Positions 1-8,135 are shown, counted from the first letter of the stretch. The stretch: 64,000 nucleotides of DNA from JACDAN01 sp963834825 (GCA_963834825.1 CAWICZ010000014.1:806001-870000); one strand, 5' to 3'. Numbers and translations are program-made. Notes: generated by a model not told the origin, from the letters alone.

Positions 1-43
1 CACGTGCCCTGGTCAGGTGCGAACCGGGCTGCCAGACCCTCAC
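1..43 (-). CDS. Start of an ORF leaving the window, possible partner half-exporter
   Basis: Only the first 14 codons are inside the window (GTG start, reading MRVWQPGSHLTRAR). The GTG overlaps the TGA of the upstream ABC exporter gene as GTGA, the coupling used throughout this window. The upstream exporter has a degenerate ATP site, so the second half of a heterodimeric exporter is the natural guess for this gene. The 14 residues alone carry no family signal. Confidence 0.35.
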   Translation of the reverse strand, partial: MRVWQPGSHLTRAR

Positions 44-1836
44 GCCGTCGCCTCCGCCGCCTCCGCCCGCTCCTCGACCCGCTCGGCGAACTCGCGTTCG
101 AGCAAACCGTGCTCGTAGATCTCGCGGTAGACCGCGCTGGTCTCGAGCAGGCCGTCGTGCGTGCCGCGCGCGCAGATCCGTCCCTGGTCGAGCACGACGA
201 GCTCGTCGGCCAGCGCGAGCGTCGAGAGCCGGTGGGCGATGATGATCGTCGTCCGGTCCTTCATCGCCTGGCGCAGTCCGAGCCTGATCCGTGCTTCGGT
301 CGTCGCGTCGACCGAGGCGGTCGCGTCGTCGAGGATCAGGATCCGAGGATCGACGAGAAGCGCGCGGGCGATCGCGATCCGCTGCCGCTGGCCGCCGGAG
401 AGGGTGATCCCGCGCTCGCCGATCACGGTCTCGTAGCCGTCGGGCAGCTCGTCGATGAACTCGGCCGCCTGCGCGAGCCGCGCCGCCTCCACGACGTCCT
501 CGTCAGTTGCGTCCGGTCGTCCGAAGGCGATGTTCTCGTGCACCGTCGCAGAGAAGAGGAACGGATCCTGCGCAACGATGCCGATCTCGCGGCGCAGCGA
601 GGTGACCTTCGCGTCCCGCACGTCGAGCCCGTCGATGGTGATCGCTCCGGCCGTCACGTCGTAGAAGCGCGGGACGAGCGAGGCGAGCGTCGTCTTGCCC
701 GACCCCGTGTGCCCGATCAGGGCGACCGTCCGTCCGGGGGCCAGATCGAGGTCGATCTCCAGAAGCACCGGCCGACGCTCGTCGTAGCCGAACGAGACAG
801 CGTCGAAGCGCACCCGCCCGGCACCTTTCGGCAGCTCGACCGCACCGGGGCGGTCGGAGACCTCCTCGTGCTCGTCCATCACCTCGAAGATCCGCTCTCC
901 CGACGCTGTCGCCCGCTGCGCCTGCCCGATCCACATGCCGAGCATCCGCAGCGGCATCACCAGCATCACGACGAGGACGTTGAAGGCGATGAACGAGCCG
1001 AAGCCGAGGTCGCCACGGATGACCATGCGCCCGCCGGCGAACAGCACGATCGCCTGCGCGATGAGCGGCAGGAACGACAGCAGCGGCACATACAGCGCCC
1101 GCTGCCGGTTGGCGTCGACGCTTCGTCCGAAGACCGACTCCGAGCGGTCGGCGAACTTCTCGCTCTCGCTCCCCTCCTGGGCGAAGGACTTGACGACGTG
1201 GACGCCGACGATGCTCTCCTCGGCGACCGTCGCGACGTCGGCCATCTTCTGCTGGACGTCGCGGAGAATCGGATGGGAGACGCTCGAGTAGCGGTACGCG
1301 ACGATGACGATCAGCGGCGTGATCGCCGTCGCCGCCAGGGCCAGCCGCCAGTTGACGACGAACATGACGATGGTGACGCCGACGATCGTCATCACGTGCT
1401 GGAAGAAGAAGATCAGGCCGTAGCCGAGGAAGAAGCGCACCGCCTGGAGGTCGACCGTCGCGCGGGACATCAGCTGTCCGGTCTGGTGGCGGTCGTAGAA
1501 GCCGAACGAGAGCCGCTGGAGCTTCGCGTACAGCCCGTTCCGCATGTCGAACTCGACGGCGAGCGCCTGCCGCCCTGAGATCAGCCGCCGGCCCATCATC
1601 AGCAGCGACCGGGCCAGTCCGAGACCGAGGATTGCGAGCGCGTAGAGCCCGATCGTCCTGCGGTCGGGGGATGAGAGGGCGTCCTGGAGGCCGGCGCCGG
1701 TCAGGAACGCGATCGCCACCGCTGCGGCCTGAGAGCCGCCGGCGAGCAGGATCGAGACGATGAGCGACCACTTGTACGGCTTCAAGAAGCCGAGCAGCCG
1801 CCAGAACGTCCCGCGATAGGAAGGAGCCCCGCTCAC
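40..1836 (-). CDS. ABC transporter, fused permease and ATP-binding half-exporter
   Basis: 598-residue half transporter of the ABC exporter (MsbA/LmrA-like) type. An N-terminal membrane domain of about six helices fills residues 15-320 and the nucleotide-binding domain follows. Walker A GHTGSGKTT lies near residue 375, the signature LSGGQRQR near 478, Walker B ILILDDATAS near 497 and the H-loop IIAHRLST soon after. The residue after the Walker B aspartate is Asp, not the usual catalytic Glu. That is typical of the degenerate site in heterodimeric exporters, so a partner is expected; one ORF starts at its stop codon. The substrate cannot be told from sequence. Confidence 0.93.
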   Translation of the reverse strand: MSGAPSYRGTFWRLLGFLKPYKWSLIVSILLAGGSQAAAVAIAFLTGAGLQDALSSPDRRTIGLYALAILGLGLARSLLMMGRRLISGRQALAVEFDMRNGLYAKLQRLSFGFYDRHQTGQLMSRATVDLQAVRFFLGYGLIFFFQHVMTIVGVTIVMFVVNWRLALAATAITPLIVIVAYRYSSVSHPILRDVQQKMADVATVAEESIVGVHVVKSFAQEGSESEKFADRSESVFGRSVDANRQRALYVPLLSFLPLIAQAIVLFAGGRMVIRGDLGFGSFIAFNVLVVMLVMPLRMLGMWIGQAQRATASGERIFEVMDEHEEVSDRPGAVELPKGAGRVRFDAVSFGYDERRPVLLEIDLDLAPGRTVALIGHTGSGKTTLASLVPRFYDVTAGAITIDGLDVRDAKVTSLRREIGIVAQDPFLFSATVHENIAFGRPDATDEDVVEAARLAQAAEFIDELPDGYETVIGERGITLSGGQRQRIAIARALLVDPRILILDDATASVDATTEARIRLGLRQAMKDRTTIIIAHRLSTLALADELVVLDQGRICARGTHDGLLETSAVYREIYEHGLLEREFAERVEERAEAAEATA

Positions 1837-1858
1837 CGCTTGAATCTAGCCGCCGTGC

Positions 1859-2782
1859 TCAGGCCGGCAGATTGCGGCGGGCCGCCGCCTGGAGCCCGGG
1901 GCGGAGGTCGGACAGGCAGTTCATGAACGCTTCGAGCGCGCCGGATGCCGGGCCGGCGTCGCGGCGGCGGAAGATGACGATCTCGCGCTTGAGCTCCGGA
2001 GCATCCGCGAGCGTGACCGCGCAAAGCGTGCCGGCCTCGAGCTCGCCGGCGACGGCGGTGTGTGGGAGCAGGGCGACGCCGAGCCCCTGCTCGACCATCT
2101 TCTTCGCGGCGTCGATGTTGTCGAGCTCCATCACCGTGCGTGGCACGGCGCCTGCGCCGCGGAAGAACTCGTTCGTCAGCCGGTGGTAGCTGGACGTGCG
2201 GTCGAACAGGATCAGCTGGACGTCCGTGATCGCCTCGGTGCCGACCGCTCCCGCCTCGGCGAACGGGTGCGCCGGATCGACGACGAGCACGAGCTCGTCC
2301 TCGTAGAGTGGGATCGCCTCCACACCGGGATGGCGCAACGTCCGCCCGAGGCCGATTTGGACCTGATCTCGCAAGACGAGCTCGAGGACCTCTTCCGAGT
2401 GTCCGGTGCGCACGGCGAGGGCGACCTTCGGGTTCGTCCGCCTGAACCTCGTCAGGATCCGCGGGAGGACGTACGTGCTGACGGCAGGCGCGGCGCCGAG
2501 CGCGAGGTGCCCGCTCTCGCCGCGCGCGAGCTCGGACAGGAGCCGGCGGCCCGCTGCCGCGGCGTCGAGCGTCCGCTCCGCGTAGGGCTGGAAGGCCCGG
2601 CCGCCCTCCGAGAGACGCATTCCGCGACCTGAACGAACGAACAGAATTGCGCCCAGCTCGCGCTCGAGCCCCTTCAGGCGGGCCGTCACGGTCGGCTGGG
2701 TCACGAAGAGCGCTTCTGCGGCTTGGCTGACGCTTCCACGCCGGGAAATCTCCAGGAACGCCTCGAGCTGCTCCAGCCTCAC
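1859..2782 (-). CDS. LysR-family transcriptional regulator
   Basis: 307 residues, the usual LysR length. The N-terminal winged helix-turn-helix covers about residues 1-60 (MRLEQLEAFLEIS, then SVSQAAEALFVTQPTVTARL), followed by the periplasmic-binding-protein-like effector domain. GTG start; a TATACT box 8 nt upstream suggests a leaderless mRNA. It is divergent from the microprotein/aceB/aceA genes, the classic LysR layout, so control of the glyoxylate shunt is the obvious inference. The effector is unknown. Confidence 0.9.
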   Translation of the reverse strand: MRLEQLEAFLEISRRGSVSQAAEALFVTQPTVTARLKGLERELGAILFVRSGRGMRLSEGGRAFQPYAERTLDAAAAGRRLLSELARGESGHLALGAAPAVSTYVLPRILTRFRRTNPKVALAVRTGHSEEVLELVLRDQVQIGLGRTLRHPGVEAIPLYEDELVLVVDPAHPFAEAGAVGTEAITDVQLILFDRTSSYHRLTNEFFRGAGAVPRTVMELDNIDAAKKMVEQGLGVALLPHTAVAGELEAGTLCAVTLADAPELKREIVIFRRRDAGPASGALEAFMNCLSDLRPGLQAAARRNLPA

Positions 2783-2790
2783 GATGGTCT

Positions 2791-2796
2791 AGTATA
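2791..2796 (-). promoter_or_regulatory. -10 box of the LysR gene (leaderless)
   Basis: TATACT on the minus strand, close to the TATAAT consensus, ends 8 nt before the GTG start, so transcription should begin at or next to the start codon. No Shine-Dalgarno fits in the gap. Confidence 0.55.
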
Positions 2797-2805
2797 GAAA
2801 AAGCC

Positions 2806-2848
2806 TATAGATCGAGATCGAAATTACCACTTGGCTTTATAGCTCGAG
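2806..2848. promoter_or_regulatory. Direct-repeat operator candidate between lysR and the ace genes
   Basis: Two near-identical 11-mers, TATAGATCGAG (2806-2816) and TATAGCTCGAG (2838-2848), lie 32 bp apart start to start, about three helical turns. They sit in the AT-rich divergent control region. One is next to the lysR -10 box and the other is inside the candidate ace promoter. The spacing fits a dimer-of-dimers LysR binding site; no binding evidence exists here. Confidence 0.4.
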
Positions 2849-2859
2849 CGTTCTAGGGT
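2831..2859 (+). promoter_or_regulatory. Candidate promoter of the microprotein-aceB-aceA operon
   Basis: A -35-like TTGGCT (2831-2836) and a -10-like TAGGGT (2854-2859) are separated by 17 nt. An SD (GAAGGAGG, 2876-2883) follows just before GTG 2890. Moderate match only. Confidence 0.35.
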
Positions 2860-2889
2860 GGGGTGCCTCCCCGACGAAGGAGGCATGCG

Positions 2890-3021
2890 GTGACCCTTTT
2901 CAAGCGGCGTAAGCGGCAGAAGACCGCCGACCAGGCCATGCAGACCCCTCTGTTCCTCAAGAGCGAGCACGCAGCGTGCACCTGCCCGGAGCCGTGTGAG
3001 CGCGATCACGGAAACGAGTAG
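2890..3021 (+). CDS. 43-residue Cys-rich microprotein upstream of malate synthase
   Basis: Short ORF with a strong SD (GAAGGAGG) 6 nt before a GTG start. The N-terminus is basic (LFKRRKRQK) and the C-terminus has a compact cluster CTCPEPCERDH, i.e. three Cys and one His able to bind a metal. Its last 26 nt overlap the start of aceB in another frame, so aceB translation is probably coupled to it; the aceB SD (GGAG) lies inside this ORF. I recognise no family. It could be a regulatory or metal-binding microprotein, or merely a leader peptide. SD, coupling and position support a real gene. Confidence 0.5.
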   Translation: MTLFKRRKRQKTADQAMQTPLFLKSEHAACTCPEPCERDHGNE

Positions 3022-4522
3022 CTCAGCCGAGGTACGCGTCCCGCTCGAGGGCAGGGACGCCGAGATCCTGACACCGGACGCGCTGGCATTTGTCGCCACG
3101 CTCCAGCGTGAGTTCGGTCCAGAGCGGTCGCGCCTGCTCGCCGAACGCGAGGCTCGGCAGGAGAAGCTCGACGGCGGCGTCCTCCCTGACTTCTTGCCGG
3201 AGACGCAGGCCGTGCGAGACGGCGAGTGGCAGGTCGCCGCGGCGCCGCCCGAGCTCCAGGACCGCCGGGTCGAGATCACCGGCCCGGTCGACCGCAAGAT
3301 GGTGATCAACGCGCTCAACTCGGGCGCGCGCGTCTTCATGGCCGACTTCGAGGACGCCAACTCGCCCACCTGGCGCAACGTCATCGAAGGGCAGGTCAAC
3401 CTCCGGGACGCCGTCGCAGGGACGATCGAGCTCGAGACGAACGGCAAACGCTACGAGCTCGCCGACGATCCCGCCGTGCTCGTGGTCAGGCCGCGCGGCT
3501 GGCATCTCCCGGAGAAGCACATCCTCGTCGACGGCGAGCCGATCTCCGGCTCGCTCCTCGACTTCGGGCTGTACGTCTTCCACAACCGGGAGCGCCCCTG
3601 GTTCTACATCCCGAAGCTCGAGAGCCATCTCGAGGCGAGGCTCTGGAACGGCGTCTTCGACTTCGCCGAGGCGGAGCTCGCGATTCCGGCGGGCTCGATC
3701 AAGGCGACAGTGCTGATCGAGAACGTGCTCGCCGCGTTCGAGATGGACGAGATCCTCTACGAGCTCCGGGACCACATCGTCGGGCTCAACGCCGGCCGCT
3801 GGGACTACCTGTTCAGCTTGATCAAGCGGCTGCGCTCGCTGGACGTCGTGCTTCCAGACCGGGGGCAGCTGACGATGACGACGCCGTTCATGCGCGCCTA
3901 CACCGAGCTGCTCGTCAAGACCTGCCACCGGCGTGGCGCTCACGCGATGGGCGGCATGGCCGCGTTCATCCCCAGCCGGCGCGATCCCGAGGTGAACGAG
4001 ATCGCGCTCGCCAAGGTTCGCGAGGACAAGGTGCGCGAGGCCGGCGACGGCTTCGACGGGACGTGGGTCGCGCACCCGGACCTCGTGCCCGTCGCGATGG
4101 AGGTGTTCGACGGCGTGCTCGGCGAGCGGCCGAACCAGGTCGACCGGCAGCGCGACGAGGTCTCGGTCTCGGCGGCCGATCTGCTCGATCTGCGGGTCGA
4201 CGGCGGTGCCGTGACCGAGGACGGGCTCCGCCAGAACGTCAGCGTCGGCATCCGCTACATCGAGTCGTGGCTGCGGGGCGTCGGGGCGGCGGCCATCGAC
4301 AATCTGATGGAGGACGCGGCGACGGCGGAGATCTCGCGTTCGCAGGTCTGGCAGTGGGTGAGCCATGACCGGTTCACGCCGGAGCGCGTTCGCGACGTGA
4401 TCGCCGAGCAGCGCTTCGAAGGCGGACGCTTCGACGAGGCGCAAGAGATCTTCGAGCGGGTGGCGCTGAACGACGACTTCGTCGAGTTCCTGACCCTGCC
4501 GGCCTACGACTACATCGACTGA
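2996..4522 (+). CDS. aceB: Malate synthase A
   Basis: Condenses glyoxylate and acetyl-CoA to malate, second step of the glyoxylate shunt. 508 residues, near the usual length for the A isoform. Family blocks are clear: GARVFMADFEDANSPTW, LVVRPRGWHLPEKHI and HAMGGMAAFIPSRRDPEVN. The GTG start at 2996 has GGAG four nt upstream and overlaps the microprotein end. It is followed after 10 nt by isocitrate lyase, so both shunt enzymes are co-transcribed, with a divergent LysR gene as likely regulator. Confidence 0.96.
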   Translation: MSAITETSSSAEVRVPLEGRDAEILTPDALAFVATLQREFGPERSRLLAEREARQEKLDGGVLPDFLPETQAVRDGEWQVAAAPPELQDRRVEITGPVDRKMVINALNSGARVFMADFEDANSPTWRNVIEGQVNLRDAVAGTIELETNGKRYELADDPAVLVVRPRGWHLPEKHILVDGEPISGSLLDFGLYVFHNRERPWFYIPKLESHLEARLWNGVFDFAEAELAIPAGSIKATVLIENVLAAFEMDEILYELRDHIVGLNAGRWDYLFSLIKRLRSLDVVLPDRGQLTMTTPFMRAYTELLVKTCHRRGAHAMGGMAAFIPSRRDPEVNEIALAKVREDKVREAGDGFDGTWVAHPDLVPVAMEVFDGVLGERPNQVDRQRDEVSVSAADLLDLRVDGGAVTEDGLRQNVSVGIRYIESWLRGVGAAAIDNLMEDAATAEISRSQVWQWVSHDRFTPERVRDVIAEQRFEGGRFDEAQEIFERVALNDDFVEFLTLPAYDYID

Positions 4523-4532
4523 GGAGAGGACC

Positions 4533-5795
4533 ATGAGCCAAAACGGACACATTCGCTGGGCGGACATCCAGCGCGACTACACGACGGAGGACGTGGAACG
4601 GCTCCGGGGCTCCGTCCGGATCGAGCACACACTCGCGCGCCGCGGAGCGGAACGGCTTTGGAGCCTCCTCCACTCGGAGGACTACCTGCCGACGCTGGGC
4701 GCGATCACCGGTGCGCAGGCGGTCCAGATGGTCAAGGCAGGGGCGAAGGGGATCTACGTCAGCGGCTGGCAGGTCGCCGGCGACAACAACCTCGCCGGTC
4801 AGACCTATCCCGACCAGAGCCTCTATCCGGCGGACAGCGTGCCGGCGATGGTGCGGCGGCTGAACAACGCCCTTCAGCGGGCGGACCAGATCGAGCACCA
4901 GGAAGGGAACGTCACGCGCGACTGGTTCGTCCCGATCGTCGCCGACGCCGAGGCCGGATTCGGCGGGAACCTCAACGCGTTCGAGCTCGCGAAGGCGATG
5001 ATCGAAGCCGGGGCGGCGGGCGTGCACTACGAGGACCAGCTCGCCTCGGAGAAGAAGTGCGGCCATCTCGGCGGCAAGGTGCTCGTCCCGACCTCGCAGT
5101 TCATCGGGACGCTGAAGGCCGCGCGCCTGGCCGCGGACGTCATGGACGTTCCGACGGTGCTGATCGCGCGTACCGACTCCGATTCCGCCACGCTGCTGAC
5201 GAGCGACGTCGATCCCGCGGACGCGGAGTTCCTGACCGGCGAGCGGAGCCCGGAAGGGTTCTTCCACGTGCGCGCCGGGCTGGAGCCGGCGATCAAGCGG
5301 TCGCTGGCGTACGCGCCCTACGCGGATCTCGTGTGGTTCGAGACGTCCACGCCGGACATGGGCGAGGCGCGTGAGTTCGCCGCGGCGATCCACGAGCGCT
5401 TCCCCGGAAAGCTGCTGGCGTACAACTGCTCACCGTCGTTCAACTGGCGCAAGCACCTCGACGACGACCAGATCGCGGGCTTCCAACGGGAGCTCGGCGA
5501 GCTCGGCTACAAGTTCCAGTTCATCACGCTCGCGGGGTTCCACTCGCTGAACGCGGCGATGTTCGAGCTGGCACGGGGCTACGTCGAGGAAGGCATGCCG
5601 GCCTACGTGCGGGTCCAGGAGCGCGAGTTCGAGCTCGAGGAGCACGGCTACACGGCGACGCGCCACCAGCGCGAAGTCGGCGCCGGCTACTTCGACGCCG
5701 TTGCGCGGGCGATCTCCGGCGGTCGGTCGTCGACGCTTGCGCTCAAGGGCTCGACGGAGGAGGCGCAGTTCGAAGGCGCGCCAGCTCGTCCCTGA
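4533..5795 (+). CDS. aceA: Isocitrate lyase
   Basis: Splits isocitrate to glyoxylate and succinate. 420 residues, within the usual 420-435. The active-site signature KKCGHLGGKVLVP contains the catalytic Cys. The Mg-binding VPIVADAEAGFGG and the C-terminal FQFITLAGFHSLN blocks are present. ATG start with SD GAGGAGAGG about 4 nt upstream. The 3' end overlaps the convergent uracil-DNA glycosylase gene by 53 bp. Confidence 0.97.
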   Translation: MSQNGHIRWADIQRDYTTEDVERLRGSVRIEHTLARRGAERLWSLLHSEDYLPTLGAITGAQAVQMVKAGAKGIYVSGWQVAGDNNLAGQTYPDQSLYPADSVPAMVRRLNNALQRADQIEHQEGNVTRDWFVPIVADAEAGFGGNLNAFELAKAMIEAGAAGVHYEDQLASEKKCGHLGGKVLVPTSQFIGTLKAARLAADVMDVPTVLIARTDSDSATLLTSDVDPADAEFLTGERSPEGFFHVRAGLEPAIKRSLAYAPYADLVWFETSTPDMGEAREFAAAIHERFPGKLLAYNCSPSFNWRKHLDDDQIAGFQRELGELGYKFQFITLAGFHSLNAAMFELARGYVEEGMPAYVRVQEREFELEEHGYTATRHQREVGAGYFDAVARAISGGRSSTLALKGSTEEAQFEGAPARP

Positions 5796-6372
5796 CGACG
5801 ACGAGCGCCTCGGCCAGGCGCTCGCGGTTCGCGGGGTCGTTCAGCCAGCGGCTCGTTCCGGACGGGTGGGGTAGCGGGATCGTGACGGCTCCGGCGAGGT
5901 CGAAGCGGCGCCCGATGTGCTCGCTGAGGCTCGTGACGCCGAGCAGGCGGCGGGCGCTGAGGCCGCCGACGGCGAGGATCAGCTCCGGGCGGATCAGCCG
6001 GAGCTCCCACTCGCGCCAGAAGGAGCAGAGCTCCTGCTCTCGGGGAGTCGGTGTGCGGTCACCGTTTCCCGAGAGCGCCTTGCCCGGGTAGCAGCGCGTG
6101 ACCGACGCGCAGTAGAAGAGCGCGTAGAACTCGTCCTCGTCCAGCTCGAGCCAGCGCCGGAGCGTTCGTCCGGCCCGGCCGCGCCACGGCAGCCGCTGCT
6201 CGCCCTCGAGCGCGCCCGGAGCCTGGCCGTGGATGTAGGCGCGCTGGCCGGTGTACGGCTGGACGACCGGGAGCGACTCGAGCGGGTAGCCGGCCTCGGC
6301 GCAGGCGCGGCAGACGCGGTTGTCGCGCTGGAGGGAGGCGATCGAGCGGTAGGCCGAGCGGCGGCGCGTCAC
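5743..6372 (-). CDS. Family 4-type (Fe-S) uracil-DNA glycosylase
   Basis: Removes uracil from DNA as the first step of base-excision repair. 209 residues. Four cysteines C21, C24, C94 and C116 give C-x2-C-x69-C-x21-C; the first spacing matches the 4Fe-4S ligands of family 4 UDGs and the last is longer than their usual 14-17. Motif A reads GQAPG and motif B HPSG. GTG start at 6372. The 3' end runs 53 bp into aceA from the other strand. The exact UDG subfamily is less certain than the superfamily. Confidence 0.85.
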   Translation of the reverse strand: MTRRRSAYRSIASLQRDNRVCRACAEAGYPLESLPVVQPYTGQRAYIHGQAPGALEGEQRLPWRGRAGRTLRRWLELDEDEFYALFYCASVTRCYPGKALSGNGDRTPTPREQELCSFWREWELRLIRPELILAVGGLSARRLLGVTSLSEHIGRRFDLAGAVTIPLPHPSGTSRWLNDPANRERLAEALVVVRDELARLRTAPPPSSP

Positions 6373-6390
6373 GTTGGCTCAGTCAGGGAG

Positions 6391-6422
6391 GGGGAGAGTC
6401 CGACTTGCTCGGACGTCTCCCC
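6391..6422. repeat. Strong inverted repeat / hairpin
   Basis: Arms GGGGAGAGTCCGA and TCGGACGTCTCCCC pair almost completely (a single G bulge) around the loop CTTGC. It lies just upstream of the UDG start and downstream of the collagen-like pseudogene. Confidence 0.6.
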
Positions 6423-6461
6423 GAATACTTGCCCGTTACGGACAGCGGGGCGGCGCGAGCC

Positions 6462-6492
6462 GGGCCTCGGCGTTTGCGTACAGCCGAGGCCC
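6462..6492. repeat. Perfect 10-bp inverted repeat
   Basis: Arms GGGCCTCGGC (6462-6471) and GCCGAGGCCC (6483-6492) pair perfectly around an 11-nt loop. No T-run on either side. Confidence 0.6.
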
Positions 6493-6698
6493 AGCCGGGC
6501 CGTCAATCCTGCGGCGGCGAGCTTCGGCCGCCACTTGCGTGTGATAGGCCACCGACGTCGGACGATGTGACGCCTCGGAGCGCGAGGCTGTCGCACGGAA
6601 CGCGATCAGGTTCGTGCCGTGCGGAGAAGCCCGGCGGTGACGATCTCAAGCTGCCCGCGCTGATCTCGTCGGGCCGTGCGCAGCCACGATCGACGTGC

Positions 6699-7413
6699 TC
6701 ATGGCGGGTCGGGGCCAGTCCCCGGGTCGTCGTCGTAGCGGACCGCGTCCCTGCGGTCACGTCCCGACTGGCGTAGAGCGCCGTACTCAGGGCCGTCGAC
6801 CTGGCTGCCTCCGCGGTACGAAGGACTGCGCGTCGGAGTAGAACAGTCGCCTGCGTGCGGTGCTGCCGTCCGAGAGCGCCGTGCAGCCGTCAAGCCGCCG
6901 ATCGTCAGCCGGCACTGCGCGTGCTCGGCGGTGCACGTAGAAGCGGAACGCCCCGCCCGTCGTGTCGGCGAGCGGCGAACCGAGCGCCGTCGAGATACAG
7001 CGCCCCAGGTCGCGGTCGAATCAGCCGCCATGCGACGCTCGATCATCGACGGCGGCAACGCCGTACTCCGCCGCGGCATCCTGGCGCGAGCCCGGCGGGC
7101 CCTGGCGGGCCTGCTGGCCCTTGCGCTCGCCGGCAGCACCGGCGGGCCCTGCGGGTCCCTGTGCGCCGGCAGGACCTCGTGCGCCTGCTGGTCCCCGCAG
7201 ACCACGCGGGCCTCTCAGGCCACGGGGAAGCTGCACCTTGTCCTCCCCGCGCGCGCATCTGGTTCCGTTACGACGCTTGACATCGAAGCGCGTATCCGCG
7301 TTGCCTTGAAGCTCGACACAGAGGACCGTCGCTTGGGTGCTCTGCGAGCCGGCGAAAGCGGCTGGGACGAGCAGGACCAGGAGCAGTCCGCCCAGAACGA
7401 GCGTCTTGTTCAT
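6699..7413 (-). pseudogene. Frameshifted collagen-like secreted protein gene
   Basis: The start is convincing: ATG 7413 with SD AAGGGGG, a signal peptide (MNKTLVLGGLLLVLLVPAAFA), then a short domain with two Cys and Gly-X-Y repeats (GPRGLRGPAGARGPAGAQG). At about 7127 the repeat continues in another frame (AQGPAGPPGPAGLAPG), as if one base were missing. Later coding-like pieces also lie in different frames, e.g. ALGSPLADTTGGAFRF near 6950 and TCTAEHAQCRLTIGGL near 6900. The last frame ends at 6699 in RYDDDPGTGPDPP. As read, the first ORF stops at 7021. Either a decayed gene or repeated sequencing errors. An exported filamentous surface protein is the likely original role. Confidence 0.6.
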
Positions 7414-7529
7414 GAAGCACACCCCCTTCTTGGGTGGTGCCGTCGATGGAGGTCCACTCAGGGAGGCACGGTGACTTTACAACGCGCAAACCGCACTTGC
7501 CTAGGTCGATTGCGGTAAGCCCTGCGGCG

Positions 7530-8117
7530 TCAAGGCGAGGCGACCATCACGAACAACCGGCTCAAGTGCACTACATGGCCCTCGAGTTCGTCCGCCAGCT
7601 CCTCCGGAACGAAGACGCGCTTGAAGACCTTCCAGCGTGAACCGTCGCTGAGGACGCGCTCGTCCCAGCGCGCGGGCTCGTCGCCTTCCCGGAGAACCGT
7701 CCCAACGACGATGAGCTCTCGCGCGACTCGTCGCGCCTCGGTCAGAAACCGCAGCCGGTCGTCCTCTTCGAGGTGGCAGTAGAAGTAGCTCGTGAACACC
7801 CGGTCGAAGGAATCGTCCGGAAACGGCAGGGCCAGCGCGTCTCCTCGGACGAACTCGGCCTGTGGCGCCTGCGTCCGGGCAATCTCGAGCATCGATTCGC
7901 TTTGGTCGAGGCCGACGACCTCGCCGCGGAGGTGGCGGGTCATGAACCCGGTGCCGCACGCGACGTCGAGGGTCCGGGCAGGCGGGAGGTCTGCGATCCA
8001 CTGCTCGAGAAGCCCGCGTTCCTCGTCCCAATCGGCAGGGCGATTCTTGGCGTACAGCCCCTTGCCGAGCCACCAGTCGTCGTACTCGCGGGCTCTCGCG
8101 TCGTAGTAGACCTTCAC
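7530..8117 (-). CDS. SAM-dependent class I methyltransferase
   Basis: 195 residues. Motif I is LDVACGTGFM, the acidic end of strand 2 is VVGLDQSE, and FVRGDALALPFPDDSFD is the usual post-I region. Substrate unknown. GTG 8117 is chosen because a TACTCT box lies 7 nt upstream and the protein begins KVYYDARAREYDDWW, a normal N-terminus for this fold. The frame stays open upstream, but that part lies antisense to the formiminotransferase gene. Divergent from that gene with only 18 bp between starts. Confidence 0.85.
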   Translation of the reverse strand: MKVYYDARAREYDDWWLGKGLYAKNRPADWDEERGLLEQWIADLPPARTLDVACGTGFMTRHLRGEVVGLDQSESMLEIARTQAPQAEFVRGDALALPFPDDSFDRVFTSYFYCHLEEDDRLRFLTEARRVARELIVVGTVLREGDEPARWDERVLSDGSRWKVFKRVFVPEELADELEGHVVHLSRLFVMVASP

Positions 8118-8123
8118 GGCTCC

Positions 8124-8130
8124 TAGAGTA
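8124..8130. promoter_or_regulatory. Shared back-to-back -10 core for two divergent genes
   Basis: The 7-mer TAGAGTA contains TAGAGT on the + strand (6 nt before GTG 8136) and TACTCT on the - strand (7 nt before GTG 8117). Both genes would be leaderless and fire from one symmetric core. Confidence 0.5.
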
Positions 8131-8135
8131 CGGTC

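Larger units (their letters stand above)
6373..6698. other. Hairpin-rich intergenic stretch
   Basis: About 325 bp with no convincing gene on either strand. It holds three strong inverted repeats at 6391-6422, 6462-6492 and 6513-6532. No T-run follows any of them on the minus strand, so they do not look like ordinary terminators. No tRNA or known riboswitch was recognised. Confidence 0.5.

Noticed and set aside
4..1578. 524-codon ORF antisense to the ABC exporter
   Set aside because: Arg/Asp/Glu-rich composition typical of GC-rich antisense frames; the minus strand holds a complete ABC exporter.
6373..6698. tRNA or riboswitch in the hairpin-rich gap
   Set aside because: No cloverleaf or T-loop consensus and no recognised aptamer core.
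7021..7413. Programmed ribosomal frameshift in the collagen-like gene
   Set aside because: No slippery heptamer at the frame change and further breaks follow; decay or sequence error is simpler.
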